The notes beneath the pieces are model-generated. The model saw only the letters and a list, made by a program, of their open reading frames with translations. It did not search any database and had not been told where the DNA came from. A stretch of 64,000 nt of DNA. Origin: Plut-88900 sp963668115 (GTDB lineage: Bacteria; Chloroflexota; Dehalococcoidia; Plut-88900). Shown here piece by piece: positions 1 through 9,493 of this stretch. Both the position numbers and the translations under genes were made by a program. The DNA lies in NCBI GenBank assembly GCA_963668115.1, contig OY764147.1:1860001-1924000 (forward strand), given 5' to 3'. Position 1 is the stretch's first letter, and each line of letters begins with the position of its first letter.

Positions 1-33
1 GAAGAGGGCAAGCGGGCCCTGGGCTGGGAATAG
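1..33 (+). CDS. C-terminal tail of an upstream gene (partial)
   Basis: The window opens inside a frame that ends ...KRALGWE followed by TAG at 31-33, 16 bases before the next start. Position and strand suggest it is the last codons of a gene co-transcribed with the following Mrp ATPase. Too little remains to name it. Confidence 0.35.
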   Translation, partial: EEGKRALGWE

Positions 34-49
34 TCGAAAGCAGGATCTG

Positions 50-910
50 ATGCCTGAGCCGATCAAGCCGATCGTCGGCAAGAAGAACATGACCGAGCAG
101 GACAAGGCTCGGATTGCCGCTATGAAGCGCAACTGGGAGCAGAGGCGCAAGGTCGGCGAAAACCTTGGCAAGATCAAGAACAAGATCGCCGTCTACAGCG
201 GCAAGGGCGGCGTGGGGAAGACCACCATAGCCGTCAACCTGGCCGTGCTGCTTGCCCAGAAAGGGCACTCGGTAGGTCTGCTGGACGCCGACATAGACTG
301 CCCGAATGTCATCCGGATGCTGCACATGCACTCGGGCCCTTCCTCCGATGACGACGGGAAGATAATCCCCGCCGAGAAGCACGGCGTGAAGGTCATGTCG
401 ATGGGGTTCTTCCAGAAGAACGAACTGGAAGCCATCATCTGGCGCGGCCCGATGATCCACAACGCCATCAACCAGTTCCTCGAACTGACTTCCTGGGGAG
501 ACCTGGACTACCTCGTCGTGGACCTCCCTCCCGGCACCTCCGATGCACCGCTGACGATCATGCAGGTGCTGAAGCTGGACGGGTTCGTAGTGGTGACTAC
601 GCCGCAGGACTTGTCCTTTGTGGATGCCGTGCGGTCCATCAACATGATCCGCAAGATGAACGTGAACATCCTGGGCGTGGTCGAGAACATGTCCGGGGAG
701 ATTTTCGGGCAGGGGGCCGGGGAGGCCATCTCCGACAGGCTCGGGATCAAGTTCCTGGGCAGGTTCGAGCTTCACCGGGCATTCAGCGACATGTCGGCCC
801 CCGTGGTGCTGAGGGACGAGGGTATCAAGAAGCAGTTCGCCGAAGTGCTGGACGGCGCGCTTTCGGAGCTCAGCCCGGCGGAAAGCGGCGCTAGCGTCCC
901 ATCGAGCTAG
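50..910 (+). CDS. mrp: Mrp/NBP35-type P-loop ATPase (Fe-S cluster carrier family), CxxC-less
   Basis: A 286-residue cytoplasmic ATPase of the Mrp/ApbC/NBP35 family, which carries or transfers Fe-S clusters. Seen: a deviant Walker A GKGGVGKTT at about residues 52-60, the following DADIDCPN switch, and the PPGTSD signature near residue 161. The C-terminal VVENMS motif, normally followed by an ICPHCG-type cluster-binding CxxC, runs straight into GEIFGQGAGE, so that segment is deleted. The only cysteine is the one in DIDCPN. There is no N-terminal DUF59 domain, only about 45 charged residues. Function as a cluster carrier is therefore uncertain; a regulatory or paralogous ATPase role is possible. 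The 3' end overlaps the convergent SDR gene by 20 bp. Confidence 0.85.
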   Translation: MPEPIKPIVGKKNMTEQDKARIAAMKRNWEQRRKVGENLGKIKNKIAVYSGKGGVGKTTIAVNLAVLLAQKGHSVGLLDADIDCPNVIRMLHMHSGPSSDDDGKIIPAEKHGVKVMSMGFFQKNELEAIIWRGPMIHNAINQFLELTSWGDLDYLVVDLPPGTSDAPLTIMQVLKLDGFVVVTTPQDLSFVDAVRSINMIRKMNVNILGVVENMSGEIFGQGAGEAISDRLGIKFLGRFELHRAFSDMSAPVVLRDEGIKKQFAEVLDGALSELSPAESGASVPSS

Positions 911-1719
911 TCAGCCCGCCATCAATCGCGATGGTCTGCCCCGTAACGTAGGCTGCGGCCTCGGAGGCCAGGTATACGGCCAAAAGGCCCACCTCTCTGA
1001 GTTCACCACCCCTTCTCATTGGAATGCTGCGCAGGAGTCGCTTGCGCAGTTCTTCATTTTCGAACTCGGGCGCCATCATCTCCGTGTGAAATGCGCCGGG
1101 GGCGATGGTGTTGACGGTGATGCCGTTGCGGGCCCACTCAAGGGCGAGGCTCCTCGTCAGCCCCGACATGGCAGCTTTGGAGGTGGAGTAGAGGCTGTGC
1201 ATCTGCACCCCCCGCATCCCCTCCACCGATGAGATGTTGATGATGCGACCCCACCTCTTGTCCAGCATGTGAGGGGCCGCAGCCCTGATACATCGGAAGG
1301 CGCTGGTCAGGTTGGAGTCGAGGACATAGCTCCACTCTTCGTTGCTGGTGGGTTGGAAGAACTCCGGAGGCAGTCCCTCGGCCTTGGGGGCGAAGCCAGG
1401 GATTGGGACGAGGGGCTTCACGACGGCTACCCCCGCGTTGTTCACAAGGATGTCGAGGCTGCCGAAGGTCTCAACGGTGCGGTCGACCAGGGAGGCAATA
1501 TCTTCGTCGCGGGTGACGTCGGTAACAACGGAGAGGGCATGGCCGCCGGCAGCCTTGATTTCTGACTCAGTCTCCTGGAGCTTGGACTCTGTACGTCCGG
1601 CAATGGCGACTCGGGCGCCGGCTTCCGCAAGGGCCAAGGGCGATCCCCTTTCCGATTCCGCGGCCTCCGCCGGTGACGATTGCCACCTTCCCAGTCAGGT
1701 CGAATTCAGGTAAGGGCAT
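891..1719 (-). CDS. Short-chain dehydrogenase/reductase, split by a one-base frameshift
   Basis: A classical SDR, NAD(P)-dependent. The start ATG at 1719 opens MPLPEFDLTGKVAIVTGGG with the glycine-rich cofactor motif GGGRGIGKG. At about 1632-1640 the frame changes: one extra G in CTTGGCCC moves the reading into the frame beginning ALAEAGARVAIAGRTES. After that the gene is intact, with NNAG, the catalytic Ser/YxxxK region (ISSVEG, YSTSKAA) and a C-terminal AIDGGLTSSMGR. Removing one G restores a single protein of about 275 residues resembling FabG-like or gluconate-type reductases. Substrate unknown. It is the last gene of the minus-strand run. The indel may be a sequencing or assembly error rather than a true null. 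Confidence 0.75.
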
Positions 1720-1765
1720 GGCTGGAGTTCCGTCGTAAGAAGGGTAACCCGAGGGCCTAAGAAGG

Positions 1766-3628
1766 TCAGGAGGAAGTGCGCAGGGTGCTTTCTCCGGCCT
1801 CGGGGGAGGGTTGGGACGTTTGGGCGCCACGGAGATTGCCTCTCCACTGCCGGACCCGGTTAAGCACCTTGCTCTGAAGGTATTCGATCTCTTCCACCAG
1901 GGCTTCTCGATAATGGGAGCTGTATTCGCCCATATCGCGGTATTTCTTGTAGCGGGTCTTGACCAGCTTCCTTATGGGAATGGCCTGCACACGTAGAAGC
2001 TCCCGGACGAGGAGCCTTTGGAGCTGCTGGGCAGCCTCGTTGGGATACTGGTGAGCGCCGGCCTCGGGTTCCGGGACTATGGCGTCGACGATGTTAAGGC
2101 GTTTGCAGTCACGGGCGGTGAGCTTGAGGGCGGGGGCTACGGTCTCGGCCTTGGCAGCGTCTCGATACAGGATGGTGGCTGCACCCTCGGGGGAGATGGG
2201 GGTGTAGATGGCGTTTTCCAGCATGAGGAGGGAATCGGCGACCCCGAAGGCGAGGGCGCCTTCGCTGCCACCCTCCCCGATAATGACTGATACCACGGGT
2301 GTAGGGAGGTCTGAGAGGAGGGCCATAGTGGTGGCTATGGCGTTGCCGAGGCCATGCTCCTCGGCGGCGAGGCTGGGCAAGGGGCCCGGCGTATCGATAA
2401 AGGTGACGAGGGGAAGATGGAAGCGGGAGGCCATGCGCATCATACGCTGGGCCTTGCGGAAGCCCTCGGGGCCGGTGCGGCCGTTGTTGTGGCGTTGGGA
2501 GTCGGGGCCGTGGCCCTTCTCCTGGCCAAGGATAACGACGGCCTGGCCGGCCAGGTACCCTAGGCCAGCAATCACAGCTTCGTCGTTGCCACTGACGCGG
2601 TCGCCCTTGAGTTCGATGAAGCTGGAAGTCATGCGGCCTATGTAGTCGAGGGCTGTGGGGCGGTCCTGGTGTCGGGCAAGGCGAACCTGCTCCCAGGCGG
2701 TTGCGGAGTATCCCGTGGAGTAGGCCAGCTTAGGCTTCTTGCCCTTCACCGAAACTTTGTACCGGGAATAGAGCATGTCCAGAAGGACCGAGACGGTGTC
2801 CGGGAGACGTTCCCGGGCGACGACCTGATCGATCATGCCGTGCTTGAGGTGGGACTCGGCGGTGTGGGCGTCGGTGGGGAGAGGATCGCCGCTGCTTTCC
2901 TTGACGGTCCTGAGGGGTGCAAAGCCGACGAGGGCGTCCGGTTCGGCGAGGATGATGTCGGCCATATTGGCGAAGCTGGAGTAGACCTGCCCGGTTGTGG
3001 GGTTCGCCAGGACGGTAATGAAGGGCAGTCCGGGCCTGCGAAGGCGCTTGGCTGCGGAGACGGTCTTGGCCATCTGCATCAGCGAAAGGACGCCTTCCTG
3101 AATCCGGGCCCCGCCGCTGGTCACTACGGCGACTATGGGCAGCTTCTTCTTGACGGCGGTTTCGAAGGCTAGGGCGACCTTTTCACCGACGACACAGCCC
3201 ATGCTGCCGCCGAGGAAGCCGAAGTCAAGGGCGACGATAACGGTGGGGCATCCCCTAATTTCGCAGGTGCCGGTGACTGCGGCCTCGGTGAGGCCGGTGG
3301 TCTTCTGGGCCTCTCTGATCTTCTTGCGGTAGGACACGCCCCCGGAGAAGGAGAGCGGGTCCATGGAGATGAGAGACCTGTTCATCTCCTTGAAGGAGCC
3401 GGGGTCGGCGAGGAGCTTGATACGCTCCCGTGCGGAGATGTTGAAGTGGAATCCGCAGTAGCTGCAGGTCCTGAATTTTTCGTAGGTGCGGGAGCCGGTC
3501 AGAAAGGCGTCACAGGATAAGCAGATACCAGGGTCGGCATCCTCAGGCGTTTCCCGCTCGCTTTCGCCCTTGATGAGGGAACTCAACAAGGTGACGAGCT
3601 TACGTGTTCTCTTCCTAGTAGTCGTCAT
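1766..3628 (-). CDS. accDA: Acetyl-CoA carboxylase carboxyltransferase, fused beta and alpha subunits
   Basis: A 620-residue fusion of AccD (residues about 1-300) and AccA (about 305-600) that transfers carboxyl from biotin carboxyl carrier protein to acetyl-CoA to make malonyl-CoA. The AccD half has the zinc ribbon (C36, C39, C55, C58) and the TSGGARIQEG carboxyltransferase motif. The AccA half has the TPGPLPSLAAEEHG and GEGGSEGALA motifs. Many bacteria keep the subunits as separate genes; fusion enforces 1:1 stoichiometry. The start ATG lies inside the end of ftsK (14 bp overlap) with GAGG just upstream, so the two are probably translationally coupled. It fits the fab genes transcribed upstream on the same strand. 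Biotin carboxylase and the biotin carrier protein are not in the window. Confidence 0.93.
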   Translation of the reverse strand: MTTTRKRTRKLVTLLSSLIKGESERETPEDADPGICLSCDAFLTGSRTYEKFRTCSYCGFHFNISARERIKLLADPGSFKEMNRSLISMDPLSFSGGVSYRKKIREAQKTTGLTEAAVTGTCEIRGCPTVIVALDFGFLGGSMGCVVGEKVALAFETAVKKKLPIVAVVTSGGARIQEGVLSLMQMAKTVSAAKRLRRPGLPFITVLANPTTGQVYSSFANMADIILAEPDALVGFAPLRTVKESSGDPLPTDAHTAESHLKHGMIDQVVARERLPDTVSVLLDMLYSRYKVSVKGKKPKLAYSTGYSATAWEQVRLARHQDRPTALDYIGRMTSSFIELKGDRVSGNDEAVIAGLGYLAGQAVVILGQEKGHGPDSQRHNNGRTGPEGFRKAQRMMRMASRFHLPLVTFIDTPGPLPSLAAEEHGLGNAIATTMALLSDLPTPVVSVIIGEGGSEGALAFGVADSLLMLENAIYTPISPEGAATILYRDAAKAETVAPALKLTARDCKRLNIVDAIVPEPEAGAHQYPNEAAQQLQRLLVRELLRVQAIPIRKLVKTRYKKYRDMGEYSSHYREALVEEIEYLQSKVLNRVRQWRGNLRGAQTSQPSPEAGESTLRTSS

Positions 3629-6202
3629 CTTCCTCGCCGAGGGTCAACACGGTGCGGGACTTACCTGGTTCTCCTGCGGACACTATCCCATTTTCCTCCA
3701 GTTGGTCAAGGAGGCTGGCGGCCTTCGGATAGCCGATTCCGAGACGTCTCTGCAGCAGGGAGGCCGAAACGCTCTTGTGCCGGTTAGCCAAGTTACGAGC
3801 CTTGGCAAACAAAGGGTCCTCGTTATCGTGGATCTCCTGCAGGACATCCGAGGGGCCGGACCAGAGTGGGGAGACTGAATCTCGGTCCTCGGGTCCAGGC
3901 ATATCTTCCGTGGCGGGATCCCCGAGGAGTTCCTCTATTGAAGGCGGCTCTGGGACACCGCCGGACTTATCCGACCAGAAGTGGACGATCCTCTCGACCT
4001 CTATGTCGGAAAGGTATACACCCTGGAGCCGCTTGGGCTTGGAGGCGTCGGAGGGGAGGTAGAGCATGTCGCCGCGGCCAAGGAGCTTCTCAGCGCCGGG
4101 GGAGTCGAGGATGACCCGGGAGTCGGTCATGGAGGTTACGGCGAAGCTGATTCTGGTGGGGAAGTTGGCCTTGATGAGCCCGGTAATGACGTCGACGGAT
4201 GGGCGCTGGGTGGCGACGATGAGGTGGATACCCGTGGCCCGACCCATCTGGGCGAGTCGGGTGAGGGATTGCTCCACGTCGAAGGGGGCGACGACCATGA
4301 GGTCGGCCAACTCGTCCACTACAACGACCAGATAGGTCATGCGCTCTTCAGAGGACACTTTGAGTTGTAGCCGCTTATGTTTCGGGCGCCGGCGCCGGCC
4401 ATTACCTTGTAACGGCGGTCCATCTCCTCGGTGACCCACTTGAGGGCGCCGACTACCTTTTCCATGTCCATGATGACGGGGGTTGAGAGGTGGGGCAAGG
4501 TGCTAAAGGGCACAAGTTCGACGCGCTTGGGGTCTACCATCACGAACTGGACATCGCGGGGCCCGTTGTTCATGAGCAGGCTGGCAATAAGGGAGGTTAT
4601 GCAGACGCTCTTGCCGCTGCCCGTGGAACCAGCAATGAGCAGGTGGGGCATGGAGGCGAGATCGCCCATGACCATCTGACCTGCGCTGCCCTTGCCAAGG
4701 GCCACGGCGAGCTTGGACTTGCCGAGGGTCTTCTGGAACTCAGGGCTGGCGAGGGCCTCCCTGAGGCCCACCTTGCCCATGGTGACGTTGGGGACCTCTA
4801 TACCCACGAGGGCCTTTCCGGGAATGGGAGCCTCGATCCGGATGGTCGGGGCAGCCATGGCGAGGGCGAGGTCCTTGTCGAGGGCGGCAATCTGGTCCAC
4901 CCGAACGCGCTTCTTGGAGACTTCCTCGCGGCGGGTTACGGGCCTGCCCTGCTCGTCGACCATGAGCTTGCCTTCGGCGTCTCGCTCCCTGGTCTCCTTG
5001 TACTTGCGGAACCAACCAGGCTCGACGCCGAACTGGGTGACGGTGGGGCCGGAGTTAATCTGAGTCACCTTGGCGTCGATGCCGTGGCTGGCGAGGGCGC
5101 TTTCGATCTGCTCTGCGCGTTCCTGATGGTCTGCGGGCGCCTCATCAACCTCTTCCGTGGCATCCAGCAAGTCCAGAGGCGGTACGGCGGGACCGGTGTC
5201 CTCGGGGTGGTCCGCAGAAACTCCGTTGGTCGGTGCAGGAGTTACGAGGTCGGGCTCTGCGAACAAGGAGCTTTGTGTCGGCTTTGGCTCTTTCGTGATG
5301 ACAGGGGGTTCTAAGTCCTCCTGCTCGTCTTCTTCGAAGAGGTCTTCCTCGTCTTCTTCGGGCTCTTCGAGGTCGGCGACGGCTGTGCCCGCAGGACCGG
5401 GAGCAGGCGCCGAGTCAACCAGGGAGTCGACTATAGCGGCTTCGTAGTTGAACTCTTCAGTCGCCTCGGGGTCTTGGGGTTGGGCCGGGTCATGGAGTTC
5501 CTCTCGCGGCTGGGGGCGGGGTGGGACCATGGCCAGCCTGGGCCACATTTCCGAGGGAGACATGCGGGGCGGGCTAATCCTGTTAAGGGAGGAGACCATG
5601 CCTCTGACCTGTCGGGAGTCGTACCAGTCCCGGAACTTATCCACGAGCACACCCGTCAGGCGGAACAGGAAGACGAATACCCACAAGACGGAGAAAACTG
5701 CTATGAGGGCGGCCTGATAGGAGAACCTGGGAGCGATCAGGGCACAGGCGAGGAGGGCCATGGCGCTGAGTCGGGCTATGCCCCACCTGTCGGTGTCACC
5801 GATTATGGCGTCTCCGACGGCGCCACCCATAGTCAGGTCCCTGAGACTGGCGTATTCGAATTCGAAGAACGCCATGATCCCAAAGACGATGGCGCCGGCC
5901 GTTACAACGGCAAGCCACCAGTTGAACTTGAACAGCAGGCTTCTCGGGTGTCTAACGGCGACCACGGCGGACACGGCGATCATTAGAACCACCGGCCCCG
6001 ATGCGATGCCGAACATCCTGATGAGGGTTTCCCGGAAGATTACGGCTGGCGGTGCGAGAAGAATTAAGAGGACTATTGCTAAAAACAGCCAGTGCGACTT
6101 CGAGTCGACTCCTCCTGAGTAACCCATCTTCAGGTCCCATCCTGTGGGGCCCCTGGAATGTAAGCCGCCTTCCGAACCGTGAAGCGCTTTTGACCTAGCC
6201 AT
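3615..6202 (-). CDS. ftsK: DNA translocase FtsK/SpoIIIE, interrupted by a one-base frameshift
   Basis: A membrane-anchored dsDNA translocase for chromosome segregation at the septum. The start ATG at 6202 follows AAAGGAGG, so upstream codons in the same frame are not used. Seen in order: about four N-terminal membrane helices, an acidic/proline linker, the FtsK beta domain, Walker A GSTGSGKS (near 4620), then in the second frame Walker B VVVVDELADLM, the RecA-like remainder and a C-terminal winged-helix gamma domain ending EEDDDY. At about 4355-4365 the frame shifts: the first frame runs off into SKCPLKSA-stop at 4337, while the adjacent frame gives SKVSSEERMTYL. One missing G (AAAGTG for AAAGGTG) accounts for it. 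Because ftsK is normally essential, a base-calling deletion is the likelier explanation. Confidence 0.88.
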
Positions 6203-6248
6203 AGCCGGTCCTCCTTTCCTTGAAACTTGATCTGCATGATGAAAAACT

Positions 6249-7904
6249 CTATCCCTCCACAACAATCGGAAGGATTATGGGACGACGTTTGGTCTCTTGT
6301 TGATAGTATTTCTTCAAAGCGGATTTAACGCTGGACTTGAGATTGGCTGCGGTGAGGGTGCCGTTGAGCCGGTCAAGGGTTTCGGTGACGACCCTGCGGG
6401 TGCCTTCTATAAGGGCCGGGGTCTCGGCGGTGTCCGCGAAGCCCTGGGTCACGATTTCCGGATCTCCGTCAACGGTGCCGGTCTCGCTATCAAGACTTAA
6501 TGTAATTATAACAAAGCCGTACCTTGCCAACTTCCTGCGGTCCTTGAGGACCTCGCTTTCGAGGGGCCAGCGGCCGCTGCCGTCGAGGTATACGGGCCCT
6601 GCCTGCACGCGGCCAGCGACGCGGGCGGCATCTTCTGAAATCTCCAGGACATCACCGTTGTCGAGGACGAAGGTGTTCTCCTCGGCAACACCCATGGACT
6701 GGGCCAGCCTAGAGTGGGCAACGAGGTGTCGGCGCTCACCGTGGACGGGGACGAAGAAGCGGGGTCGGGTGAGGCCGAGCATGAGCTTGAGCTCCTCCTG
6801 GCTGGCGTGGCCACGCACATGGACTTCCCTGATACGACCGTAGAGCACGTCGGCGCCGAGGCGGAAAAGGTTATCGATGGTCTTGCCGATAAGGGCCTGG
6901 TTGCCGGGGATGGGGGTGGCGGACATGACCACGGTGTCACCGGTCTCGATTTCGATGTGCTTGTGCTCACCGTTGGCGATCCTGGTCAGGGCGGAGGAGG
7001 GTTCTCCCTGGGTGCCGGTCAATACGATGGCGACCTGTCGGGGAGGGAGCTTTTGGGCATCAGGGAGGCTGACGAGGACTCCTTCGGGAACGTCCAGGTA
7101 GCCGAGCTTGTTGGAGAGCAGGACGTTTTCGACCATGCTGCGGCCTTCTATGCAGACCTTTCTCCGATTAGCTATTGCGGCATCTATGACTTGCTGCACC
7201 CGAGAGACGAGGGAAGCGAAGGTGGCGATGATAATGCGGCCCTGAGCTTCGCTCATTATCTGGCGGAGGGCGCCGGAGACGGTCTGCTCGGAAGGGGTGT
7301 ACCCGGGGACCTCGGCGTAGGTGGAGTCGGAGAGGAGGAGTTGGACGCCTTCATCGCCAAGCTGGGCGAGTCGGGCGAGGTCGGCGGGACGGCCATCTAC
7401 GGGGGTGTGGTCAAACTTGAAGTCTCCGGTGTGGACGACCGTGCCGCCGGGATATCTGACGATCAAGCCGGTGGAGTCGGGGATGCTGTGACAGACGCGG
7501 AAGCTTTCGATGGTGAACGGGCCGAGGGTGAAGGGTACGCCGGGGGTTGCGACGTTGAGGTCGGCGTTCTTTATACGGCTGCGGTTCTTGAGCTTGCCGG
7601 AGATCAGTCCCTCGGCGAGGCGCGGGGCGTAGACCGGGACTTTCAATTGGTCAAGGATAAAGGGAAGCGCGCCGGTATGGTCTTCGTGGCCGTGGGTGAT
7701 GACGACACCCCGAACCCTGGCAGCGCTCTGCAAGAGGTACGAGATATCCGGGATTACGAGGTCGATCCCCGGAAGGTCTTCGCCGGGAAACATCACGCCA
7801 GCATCTATGACGACGATGTCGCCGTCATATTGCAATGCCAGCATGTTCTTTCCTATTTCACCTAGACCACCTAGTGGAATTACTTTTAGGGGAGTACTGG
7901 GCAT
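6249..7904 (-). CDS. rnj: Ribonuclease J
   Basis: A 551-residue beta-CASP metallo-beta-lactamase nuclease combining 5'-3' exonuclease and endonuclease activities in mRNA decay and rRNA maturation. Seen: the zinc-binding motif HGHEDH at residues 71-76, a downstream SDSTYAE region, the beta-CASP core, a VPVHGERRHL motif and a C-terminal domain ending in KKYYQQETKRRPIILP. Full length for the family. The gene lies 10 bp downstream of udg and 47 bp upstream of ftsK on the same strand, so it is probably part of one long transcript. Confidence 0.95.
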   Translation of the reverse strand: MPSTPLKVIPLGGLGEIGKNMLALQYDGDIVVIDAGVMFPGEDLPGIDLVIPDISYLLQSAARVRGVVITHGHEDHTGALPFILDQLKVPVYAPRLAEGLISGKLKNRSRIKNADLNVATPGVPFTLGPFTIESFRVCHSIPDSTGLIVRYPGGTVVHTGDFKFDHTPVDGRPADLARLAQLGDEGVQLLLSDSTYAEVPGYTPSEQTVSGALRQIMSEAQGRIIIATFASLVSRVQQVIDAAIANRRKVCIEGRSMVENVLLSNKLGYLDVPEGVLVSLPDAQKLPPRQVAIVLTGTQGEPSSALTRIANGEHKHIEIETGDTVVMSATPIPGNQALIGKTIDNLFRLGADVLYGRIREVHVRGHASQEELKLMLGLTRPRFFVPVHGERRHLVAHSRLAQSMGVAEENTFVLDNGDVLEISEDAARVAGRVQAGPVYLDGSGRWPLESEVLKDRRKLARYGFVIITLSLDSETGTVDGDPEIVTQGFADTAETPALIEGTRRVVTETLDRLNGTLTAANLKSSVKSALKKYYQQETKRRPIILPIVVEG

Positions 7905-7913
7905 GGGGAATAT

Positions 7914-8510
7914 CTAAAACATGGATAATTGCTCGGGCTGTTCCTCTTCCGGGGGCTGCTGCTGGTCCTCCTGAGCCAATGCCTCCGGTATTTTCTTCAT
8001 ATCCTCGATCAAGGTGTCTCTAAGTCTCTGTTGGTGGAGGGCGGCGGCGGGGTGGTACATGGCGAACACCTTCCGGCCATTCACCGTTCCGGCCCTGCCG
8101 TGCATTTTTCCAATGGTCTCCCGGGGGAAGAAGCGGGCCATGGAGTGCCTGCCGAGGGTCACGATCAGTTCCGGGGCAAGGAGTTCTATCTGCTGCTCCA
8201 TCCACGAGTTACAGGCCTGCACCTCCTCGGGGAGGGGGTCCCGGTTCCCTGGGGGACGGCACTTGATTATGTTGGTTATGTAGACCTCTTCTCTTGTCAG
8301 ATCGATGGTGGCGAGGAGTTCTTCAAGGAACTTGCCGGCCGGGCCAACGAAGGGTCTGCCCTGCTTATCTTCGTGGAAGCCGGGGCCTTCGCCGATGAAC
8401 ATGATTCTCGGGCGTTCAGGGCCTTCGCCCGGGACGACGTTGGTGCGACCTTCGCAAAGACCACACGCTTGGCACTGCTTAATCTGCTCATGCAGAAGGT
8501 CAAGCTGCAA
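7914..8510 (-). CDS. udg: Uracil-DNA glycosylase, family 4 (Fe-S type)
   Basis: A 198-residue base-excision repair enzyme that removes uracil from DNA. Cluster-ligand cysteines are visible at C13 and C16 and in the later IIKCRPPGN...QACNSW segment. Motif A is GEGPGFHEDKQGRPFVGPAG and motif B is MYHPAAAL. The start is a TTG at 8510-8508, preceded by AAGGGAAG about six bases upstream; no in-frame ATG is suitable. The extreme C terminus, after an acidic/glutamine-rich tail, ends in QLSMF, which resembles the beta sliding-clamp binding pentapeptide. Ten bases separate it from rnj. Confidence 0.93.
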   Translation of the reverse strand: MQLDLLHEQIKQCQACGLCEGRTNVVPGEGPERPRIMFIGEGPGFHEDKQGRPFVGPAGKFLEELLATIDLTREEVYITNIIKCRPPGNRDPLPEEVQACNSWMEQQIELLAPELIVTLGRHSMARFFPRETIGKMHGRAGTVNGRKVFAMYHPAAALHQQRLRDTLIEDMKKIPEALAQEDQQQPPEEEQPEQLSMF

Positions 8511-8665
8511 GGGTAGCTTCCCTTTTCACCCGGCGGGTAAAGGCCGAGACAAGGCGGTACTTTCGGAAACCGGGAACTTTATCGGGGCGGGGTTGGGGGC
8601 GGGGAACCAGCATGCTCGCTTTCATCGAGCTTTTAGAACGTTATAAAACCGAATAATGCTCCTGG

Positions 8666-8674
8666 AGTATAGCA
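8666..8674 (-). promoter_or_regulatory. Candidate extended -10 promoter upstream of udg
   Basis: On the minus strand the sequence reads TGCTATACT, an extended -10 element, in the gap between acpP and udg. No convincing -35 is present 17 bp upstream. It could start a transcript covering udg, rnj, ftsK and accDA. Confidence 0.4.
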
Positions 8675-8754
8675 TCGGGTGGAAACGGGCCGCAACTCCA
8701 TACCGGCACATAGGCGGGGAGTCGCTAAATAGAGGAAGAGTTCAGGCCGGGGCG

Positions 8755-9015
8755 CTACGACCCCGTGTCGACGTTTTCGGAGATGAAGTCGATGGCGTCC
8801 TGGACGGTGAGGATCTTCTCGGCGTCTTCGTCGGCGATTTCCAGTTTCTGGTCGCCTTCACTGAACTCGTCTTCAAGGGCCATGATGAGCTCGACGAGGT
8901 CAAGGGAGTCGGCGTTGAGGTCATCTATGAAGGAAGCGGAAGGGGTGACTTCAGACTCTTCTACGCCGAGCTGCTCGACGATGATTTTCGTAACTCTGTC
9001 GTTGATTTCGGACAT
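8755..9015 (-). CDS. acpP: Acyl carrier protein
   Basis: An 86-residue acidic protein that carries fatty acyl chains on phosphopantetheine. The attachment serine lies in the ADSLDLVEL motif. Length and the four-helix pattern are typical, apart from a slightly longer loop before ILTVQDAIDFI. AGGAGA stands just before the ATG. It follows nusB and fabG on the minus strand, as part of the fatty-acid synthesis cluster. Confidence 0.96.
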   Translation of the reverse strand: MSEINDRVTKIIVEQLGVEESEVTPSASFIDDLNADSLDLVELIMALEDEFSEGDQKLEIADEDAEKILTVQDAIDFISENVDTGS

Positions 9016-9075
9016 GTAGTTTCTCCTATGGGCAACTGCAAATTGCGTATATGTAAAGGGTCTCAGGGTGTCGTG

Positions 9076-9480
9076 TCAAGCTTGGTGTTGGGCAAGCAGG
9101 CTGCCCAGGACGCCATTAACGAAACGGGGCGAGCTATCGCTGCCAAAGGCCTTGGCAAGCTCCACGGCCTCGTTGGCGACGGCCTTGGGAGGGGTGTCGG
9201 TGGGGAGGGTGATCTCGTAGACGGCGATGCGGAGGATGTTGCGGTCGATGGAAGAGAGCTGGGCGACGGGCCAGTTGGGGGCGAAGGACTCGATTATGCG
9301 GTCCAGCTTGGCAACGCGGTCGACGACGCCCCTGGCTAACTCGGCGCCGAAGGTTTGAGAGTCTTGGGTCGTGTCTTTGCCGGAGCGTTTGAGGACGGCA
9401 TTGACGTCGTGGCGGGCGGTGTCAACTTCGTAGAGAGTTTGCAGGGCCAGGATCCTGCCTTTTCGCCGGGGGCCGGGCAT
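9076..9480 (-). CDS. nusB: Transcription antitermination factor NusB
   Basis: A 134-residue all-helical RNA-binding protein that joins NusE (S10) on boxA RNA during rRNA transcription. Seen: N-terminal RRKGRILALQTLYEVD, then SIDRNILRIAVYEI and the C-terminal FVNGVLGSLL, all family hallmarks. It sits between fabG and acpP, an unusual place for it, but is co-directional with short gaps. Confidence 0.94.
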   Translation of the reverse strand: MPGPRRKGRILALQTLYEVDTARHDVNAVLKRSGKDTTQDSQTFGAELARGVVDRVAKLDRIIESFAPNWPVAQLSSIDRNILRIAVYEITLPTDTPPKAVANEAVELAKAFGSDSSPRFVNGVLGSLLAQHQA

Positions 9481-9493
9481 AACGTGATGTGGG

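Noticed and set aside
4355..4365. Programmed frameshift in ftsK
   Set aside because: No slippery heptamer with downstream structure is visible, and a single missing G in a short run explains it.
6714..7865. A 383-residue plus-strand frame opposite RNase J
   Set aside because: Gly/Asp/Glu/Val-rich product typical of antisense frames in high-GC genes; RNase J on the other strand is certain.
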